From Steromphala cineraria (taxonomy: Eukaryota > Mollusca > Gastropoda > Trochida > Trochidae): 64,000 bases of DNA. Both the position numbers and the translations under genes were made by a program. The notes beneath the pieces were generated by a model that ran no database searches, was not told the DNA's origin, and was given only the letters and a program-made list of their open reading frames with translations. How positions within the stretch are numbered: the first letter of the stretch is position 1; every line of letters begins with the position of its first letter. Below, in pieces: positions 60,401-64,000 of the stretch. The stretch lies in NCBI GenBank assembly GCA_916613615.1, contig OU744724.1, positions 33,739,607-33,803,606 of the forward strand. Direction: 5' to 3'.

Positions 60401-62751
60401 GGCAGCTCTGTCTTACAGAGAAAGCTCTTACTGCAATGTTCTGTAAAACCCCAATATGCCACGCCGCAACAGCCAAGATCTTGTCCAGATATTTCATTTT
60501 CGTTTTAGTCGTTTTTGCTTTTGCTTCCTTCGGAAATGCTTGGTGGCGACAGTAACAACTGTTAATAGCTTAATTTGAGATGAAACGTCGACATCCATGA
60601 TGTCGTACTTTCCCTGTGCTGGTATTATGTCGTATAAAACACGGCTACATCGTATTATCAACGTTTTAAGCACGTAGCAGCTCTTACATCACGCGTTGTG
60701 AACACGCCCCTTTCTTGACAAACACGCACGCAAGTCTGAATACTAACGTAGGTCTCACTTGATGTGAACGTAATGTGTTAGTGATACACACGCGCTACAT
60801 CGTATCTTGTTCTTGGAAACAGTATAAAATACCTTTTGCTACGATAATTCCACGTCGTAATAAGCACGTCTATGACATCGTGTAAGTGTGACCTTAGCAT
60901 TACCCCCTAACACTTTCTCAACGAACGACGCACGTTGCACGTGCGTACAACATGCGTTATACGTGCGTAGTTCGTGCTTACTCGGCACGTCCAAAGTTTA
61001 ACTATCAAATAATTAAAGAAAACTCACGTCGATCGTACCGAGTAAGCACGTACAACGTACCGAGTAAGCACGTACAACGCACGTTTTGGGCACCTTTTTT
61101 AGGATATAAGCCGGGCCGACGGACGATTGCCATCATTTGAAGAGAACATGCCGCCAAAGAAGTGTGCTGCCATCTGAAGTTGCTCTTGCAGCATCAGGAC
61201 CCGGAGCGGTGGAATGGGCGGCATCTTGTGGCGCCAGCACATGTGACCATGTGTACCAAGCACCTGTCAATCGAGCGGGAAAAACCGCATTGCACTCGCA
61301 CGCACTTACAACGTGCGTGGTGTAAGGACACTGTACGTGAGACGCACGGCCCCCGTACGACAATGTGACAATCGCACATCACACGCACGTTGTACGCACG
61401 TTGTACGCACGCCACACGCACGTACCACGTGCGCATCGTACGATGCACGCAGCTCCTCACTGCCAGACGTGTCGACGGGCCACGTACGTACGACGTGCGT
61501 TTGACGTGCTTACAACGTGCGTGTGGCAAACTCCCTCTCTGTTCTTGATAAATCCACCCTACGTTTTCAGAAAAACGTAGCGACCGTGGCCTCCCCAAAA
61601 AACGTACGAACGAATTGCACGCACGATGGGTTGTGACAGGGGCTTTACTTTGGAACTTTGGAAGTTCTGTAAATGACACTTCTAAGCAACGAGTCTTAGA
61701 AAAGAGTTTTTAAAGAAAAGTGGATAGGTTCAACTTAATAACCTCATCTTACAATCATATCAAGACGTTAAAATACTTCAACATTACTGAAGCATACTTA
61801 TGGTAAAATGTGAATATGTTACATTAATGAACTAAAGACGATGCTGCCCCGTCAAATACCTTCGACGATCCTTTCACGGTGAGACAAGCCTGTACAAGCA
61901 GAAAACTGCATAACATGCTCCAAGGAACCATGTTCGGTTGTTGTAAACAGCTGTAGTTAGAAGAACAGAATTATCGATGCCAAGGACCATAAGAAATGAT
62001 ATATTGAAGTATAAAGACACAACATACCAATTAAGTCGATAAATACATGAATATCAATTGGCTCGTGTATAAACTGTTTGAGTTATACAAGCAGTTTATA
62101 CACGAGCCAATTGAAATTCACTAAAGACGCAATTGAAATTCACTAAAGACGAAAAATGTTTATTATTATCTAAACTTAAGTCGAAGAAATAAAAAAAAAC
62201 ATACAAAATGTCATCCATGATCAACGTCCAGCGCTTCATAACACTTGTTAGAAACACGTGCTTGGTTGGACACAGCCTTATTGAACAGACATACGGATCA
62301 CTATTTACCGCCAATACTATTACAAAGGGTGTAAAATGTTAACATTTGTGTGTTAATGATATCGTTAAAAATCAACAGTGGGAATTCAATCACAGGACAT
62401 ATGCAGTGGAAAAAACACTTATACACTTTGCAGTTGTTCCAACCATTAAGTTTAAATATGCGTCAGTATGTATACAAAATGGGATACTGATGAGAATATA
62501 ATTTTCGGAGTTGTAAAATTATATATTCTTATATAAGTAGAGAGTAAATTGTTTGATAAATACTTTTTACAGAATAGATCAACTTATATTATTAATCCGG
62601 GAGATGATGGAACCATCAATTAGGCAACTGAACTTCAACAAACACGATGATAAAAGATACTGATTTCATACCAGCATATTGTACAGTTTCAATAAAGAAA
62701 TACAATACTTACAGGTTTTCGTTAGTCGACAGATGTAGTCGACTGTCCCTT
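42252..62751 (-). CDS. G4: EGF-containing single-pass membrane protein (type 2), intron hit by transposons
   Basis: Exons on the minus strand: EGF 55,763-55,858, linker 55,025-55,050, LSEMN 54,769-54,884, SITIT 54,409-54,588, VDYVSY 54,062-54,113, FVED 53,750-53,847, SQVD 52,461-52,583, cysteine-rich 43,680-43,765, transmembrane 42,252-42,467. Candidate 5' exons are 57,094-57,124 and 62,713-62,751. All exon frames seen are open and the splice sites good, so the gene may still work despite an intron carrying the 5.97-kb composite transposon and another with nested DNA elements. As in G2 and G3, a phase gap lies between the SQVD and cysteine-rich exons. Closest relative is G2. Confidence 0.6.
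42468..43679. other. Last intron of G4
   Basis: Lacks the 670-bp segment that G2 and G3 have just inside this intron. Contains the ATCCATGGA tandem words at 42,660-42,830 and a single copy of the GGTAATTTC flank where G2 received its 1.54-kb duplication. Confidence 0.4.
43680..43765 (-). CDS. G4 cysteine-rich exon
   Basis: Acceptor tgcccccag, donor GAG|gtaggt; SCGCDALCSNATLEDVCC then PQNRSINVCE. One conservative change (V/L) from G2. Confidence 0.68.
44351..44475. repeat. Left inverted repeat of the composite element
   Basis: Inverse of 50,105-50,229 with scattered mismatches; the last 60 bases are nearly identical. It includes an inverted copy of the final codons of the helicase gene (VGAFDPYVDCNQIFRI). 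Confidence 0.7.
44476..45778. other. Left non-coding part of the composite element
   Basis: AT-rich with no recognisable coding sequence; a short ATTAATTAC triplet repeat lies at about 44,965-44,992. It may be the 3' flank of the DUF6589 gene or later insertions. Confidence 0.4.
45779..48321 (-). pseudogene. DUF6589-like gene with PHD finger, broken
   Basis: Consecutive minus-strand blocks in different frames follow the order of DUF6589 proteins: an N-terminal block (48,321-47,962), an acidic stretch around 47,780-47,930, then FCWDNVGKKVTTRHPTAD (47,751-47,263), LVFGDGLSCERG (about 47,190), GEKGTLFYWKKL (47,141-46,836), and AWNRTINYSGGIGRNLPADL near 46,130. Between the last two sits a PHD-type zinc finger (46,432-46,620) with CYCSKN, C, WYHRKCVGL and WFCSQAC. 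Stops and frame changes separate the blocks, so it is not expressible as it stands. I infer it is the element's own transposase or accessory gene; DUF6589 has no proven activity that I can cite. Confidence 0.65.
48599..50158 (+). pseudogene. RecQ-like helicase gene of the composite element, broken
   Basis: Starts with ATG at 48,599 and ends with TGA at 50,156-50,158. Helicase features in order: KQLQIVTHVMNGQNC (pre-Walker region), eroded Walker A, SPLTALVDDMMEYQF (motif Ia, about 48,812), IQVVLSSPETAL, motif II as DKAH (48,999-49,041 region), VALTATTAKV (motif III), KETIVFCRG (motif IV), IRCLIATTALGMGLDIPD (motif V) and WQKVGRCARNGKKG (motif VI). Faults: several stops, a frame shift near 49,270, Glu to Lys in the DExH box, a MITE at 49,480-49,818 and a frame shift near 50,075. 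Divergent from the DUF6589 gene, with starts about 280 bp apart or less. Confidence 0.7.
49480..49818. mobile_element. 339-bp MITE inside the helicase gene
   Basis: Flanked by a perfect 9-bp duplication AATGATTTC (49,471-49,479 and 49,819-49,827). Termini begin CATT and share AGAGGCAGATCAAGTCAT as inverted repeats. Taking out the element plus one duplication restores the helicase frame across ILNDF/KNN. A 9-bp duplication is typical of Mutator-like elements. Confidence 0.78.
50268..52460. other. G4 intron right of the composite element
   Basis: Up to about 50,690 it matches 14,539-15,140 of G2. A decayed tandem stretch with CCTTGAA and AAGACT words lies at 51,410-51,890. From about 51,985 it matches the 1.54-kb segment of G2. 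No exon found, although the splice phases call for one in this intron. Confidence 0.4.
52461..52583 (-). CDS. G4 SQVD exon
   Basis: Acceptor tcatcag, donor GTCAG|gtagtc; SQVDALCDSSWSFPTFLSGS, then KCYTEIVFESDPCQKLCFNV. Confidence 0.62.
52750..52966 (+). other. Antisense open frame with a predicted membrane helix
   Basis: Plus-strand frame after tgtttcaag: INTDIILAFTVVEFISLVVD, then LCWLVKTLKDSIDICSNTN and a polar tail ending HHSKT and stop. It has a plausible helix, but the two G2 copies (13.34 and 16.46 kb) are interrupted by stops and a deletion. It could be a relic exon of an unrelated gene or chance. Confidence 0.25.
53750..53847 (-). CDS. G4 FVED exon
   Basis: Acceptor gtttaaccag, donor ACATG|gtaaat; FVEDGNIPGGSRLVCKDFCR then LLLATKPQPNNT. 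Confidence 0.64.
54062..54113 (-). CDS. G4 VDYVSY exon
   Basis: 52 nt, acceptor tgtttacag, donor ACA|gtaagt; VDYVSYTFQFVEKTSST, two residues shorter than G2. Confidence 0.6.
54409..54588 (-). CDS. G4 SITIT exon
   Basis: Acceptor ttcttttctag, donor AATAG|gtaggt; 59 codons. SITITGQSDDSSLRYIKLSL, then INVNFGQLHIMSVQTLIQSV, ending FSLLQDNN. Confidence 0.64.
54769..54884 (-). CDS. G4 LSEMN exon
   Basis: Acceptor ctgtaacag, donor ACAGA|gtgggt (phase 2, GA plus A giving Glu). LSEMNAKEGTVISCELNKFC, then MLYINVNVDNFDKVVNNT. Confidence 0.64.
55025..55050 (-). CDS. G4 linker micro-exon
   Basis: 26 nt, xTKAPLLSR, phase 1-0, between tttttcag and AAGG|gtacgt. Confidence 0.52.
55763..55858 (-). CDS. G4 EGF-like exon
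   Basis: 96 nt; SECQHDGVRVDTKSGSICLC then PTGYTGNTCQT, with the same Arg in place of the usual third cysteine. Confidence 0.68.
55991..56130. mobile_element. 140-bp palindromic MITE
   Basis: Arms 55,991-56,036 and 56,085-56,130 are near-perfect inverted repeats starting ATTAACC-GAG/GTGTGTTTCCG. The loop contains a smaller GCGAGCC/GGCGAGC hairpin. It is present in truncated form in G2 at 20,896. Confidence 0.7.
57094..57124 (-). CDS. G4 candidate 31-nt micro-exon
   Basis: Acceptor taatttcag, donor CAG|gtatat; FLYATEGTFQ in phase 2-0. Retains the Y-x-T-E-x(2)-F pattern of the G1 and G3 micro-exons. Confidence 0.4.
57907..60900 (-). mobile_element. PIF/Harbinger-type transposon, about 3.0 kb
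   Basis: Ends ATGCTACGGTCACACTTACA and, inverted at the right, the same with one change. The length and the transposase remains within fit Harbinger. A 3-bp TWA duplication could not be shown. Confidence 0.62.
59855..60600 (-). pseudogene. Harbinger transposase, truncated and broken
   Basis: Minus-strand blocks: PELFDTLLKNTFM, then IRLANTLRYRATGDS and ISGIIPETC (60,379-60,164), and after a gap or intron DEWKSVADGFSKRWNFHSCF, then GALDSKHIAIRAPSGS and YFNYKGFHSVV (60,013-59,855). These match the HARBI1-type pattern RLALTLRYLATGDS ... GALDGKH ... YFNYKG, including the first catalytic Asp. A frame shift lies near 60,395, and the frame stops before the rest of the catalytic core. Confidence 0.75.
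62713..62751 (-). CDS. G4 candidate 5' exon
   Basis: 39 nt with donor CCT|gtaagt and a weak acaaaag acceptor; GTVDYICRLTKT (phase 1-1) or RDSRLHLSTNEN (2-2). The first resembles EGTVxxCxLxK of the LSEMN exon. Confidence 0.35.
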
Positions 62752-63332
62752 CTTTTGTTTACAAAGAGTAAAGACAAGTATAATAGAGTGACAGACTTTT
62801 CTTTAACATAACATAATGAAGTTATTGACATATTGATATCGAATTCCAATTTTAACATTCATTTGGTAGAAGGTATTACAGATGTCTTTATGTCTAGTTT
62901 TTATTGCATGGAAGCATTATTGATAAAACATTTATATTAAGACATCAACAATGCAACAATCTCTCTTCAGATATAGACATGACAGGGAGGTATTTTATGT
63001 GTCGCACAATCTCACTCTTTCAATATTAGTTGCTTATATCACAATTGGCTTTAAACTCTAAATAACTATATACTTTCTTAAAGGCTAAAGGTTCTCTTAA
63101 TGAATCAAATTTCAATCAATTCAAAATCGTAAGAGCGTTAAAACTTTATTATTTTCTTTATTTACAACACATTTGAGCTTACCAATGACACGTACATACA
63201 TGTATATGTACAACCATATTTATCATTTTGATATTAAACAAATACCTTTGACCTTTAGCAAACAATACAACGACAATGGAAATAGCCTGACGGCAGCCAC
63301 AAATCGTATCAGATCAGCAGATTATAAGAGAC

Positions 63333-63485
63333 AAAGAAGACAAGGAGTTTTATGGATTATCAACTTCTTTATTGTAGAATGTAGCGACGTTTTGGTAGAG
63401 ATTCTTATACCATTTTTAAGCAATCTATACCGAAACGTCGCTACAATAAAGAAGTTGATAATCTCTAAAACTCCTTGTCTTCTTG
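63333..63485. repeat. Hairpin repeat, copy 2
   Basis: Same family as 22,651-22,810. The right arm lacks about 12 bases (ATTCTACAACA region) relative to the left. Confidence 0.65.
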
Positions 63486-63735
63486 ATTCTCCAACTTCTA
63501 AAATGCCTCTCAAACAACTTATAAGAGACCAAATTATCTTAGTACAGCAGCTATTTATATATAGAAACGGTCATCAAATCAATTCGAATACAGTGCTTAA
63601 ATCAGCCGCTCTCACAATACTAAGAGAGCGTCACATATTAACTCTAACAAAGCGGATAAATACTATTGAAACAGCCACAAGAACATCTCAAATATAGCAG
63701 CTGGATACTGAGAGCCATATATCAGTTCTTGCACA

Positions 63736-63737
<2 letters not shown>

Positions 63738-63806
<69 letters not shown>

Positions 63807-63880
63807 GACAGACAGAGAGAGACAGTGACAGAGGGACAGAGAGACAGTGACAGAGAGACAGAGAGACGAGAGTGAGAGAC

Positions 63881-63912
<32 letters not shown>

Positions 63913-63935
63913 TGAGACAGAGACAGAGATAGAGG
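63738..63935. repeat. GA/GACA microsatellite
   Basis: A pure GA run from about 63,738 to 63,798, then interspersed GACAGAGA and GTGACAGA units. The equivalent in G2 has only short GAGAGAG words. Confidence 0.9.
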
Positions 63936-64000
63936 CTAAACAGTATAACGAAAAGAGTTAACGGGTTGACATTAGCTTAGCTTGCTCAATTGTGTTATAT

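Larger units (their letters stand above)
57626..61645. mobile_element. CpG-rich DNA element with terminal inverted repeats, carrying a nested Harbinger
   Basis: Left end AAGCCCCTGTCACAACCC and right end GGGTTGTGACAGGGGCTT are inverted repeats, continuing with similar GTCGTACGTGCA-type sequence. Both subterminal parts are dense in ACGTGCGT-like words, unlike the AT-rich surroundings. No exact target duplication was found. Without the inner element the remainder is about 1.0 kb and non-coding. Confidence 0.68.
56131..62320. other. G4 segment absent from G2
   Basis: G2 jumps from the palindrome straight to the sequence matching 62,320. In G4 the 6.2 kb holds unassigned AT-rich sequence (56.1-57.6 kb), the 31-nt candidate exon, nested DNA elements (57.6-61.6 kb) and a short inverted repeat near 62,065-62,115. 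Confidence 0.55.
62752..64000. other. G4 upstream region
   Basis: Matches 21,409-23,290 of G2 minus a G2-specific block (about 21,730-22,380). Contains the second hairpin repeat and the GA microsatellite. No exon supported. Confidence 0.4.

Noticed and set aside
61133..61679. Arg/Val-rich frames up to 161 residues
   Set aside because: Translations of ACGTGCGT repeats on both strands, with no protein-like pattern.

Overview
The window is eukaryotic: AT-rich, intron-rich, with short exons bounded by GT/AG sites, several families of DNA transposons and no bacterial gene organisation. The repeats (tRNA-derived SINE, PIF/Harbinger, DUF6589/RecQ composite element, TTAA elements) and the EGF-type exon suit a lophotrochozoan, perhaps a bivalve mollusc. 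That placement is an inference from style, not from a recognised species sequence.

The backbone is a tandem cluster of four related genes, all on the minus strand, called G1 to G4 from left to right. G1 (about 0.8-8.9 kb; its 3' end lies off the left edge) and G3 (31.2-40.8 kb) are one type. G2 (10.6-21.4 kb, possibly further) and G4 (42.3-62.8 kb; 5' end off the right edge or unseen) are the other. G1+G2 and G3+G4 are two copies of a two-gene unit about 33.7 kb apart: base 1 aligns with base 33,750. The genes encode secreted-side modules plus one membrane helix: an EGF-like exon, a short linker, a five-exon cysteine-containing module, a cysteine-rich exon and a final exon with one transmembrane helix and a short basic-acidic tail. 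I do not recognise the family. Splice phases of the core chain agree in every copy, which is the main evidence that these are real exons.

Region by region: 0-10 kb, G1 with a SINE at 3.6 kb, a copy-specific insertion at 5.2-6.6 kb and a TTAA MITE at 8.2 kb. 10-21.4 kb, G2, carrying a nearly identical 1.54-kb internal duplication (12.39-13.93 copied from 15.51-17.05). 21.4-31 kb, G2 5' region and spacer with a hairpin repeat, a TTAA MITE and a degenerate tandem array. 31-41 kb, G3 with a LINE fragment. 42-64 kb, G4, interrupted by a 5.97-kb composite transposon (44,294-50,259) and by nested CpG-rich and Harbinger elements (57.6-61.6 kb), ending in a GA microsatellite.

The most notable object is the 5.97-kb insertion. 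It has an 8-bp target duplication, and its empty site is visible in the paralogous intron at 14,531-14,538. It carries a DUF6589-like gene with a PHD finger on the minus strand and a RecQ-like helicase on the plus strand, in head-to-head orientation. Both are decayed, and the helicase is itself split by a 339-bp MITE with a 9-bp target duplication.
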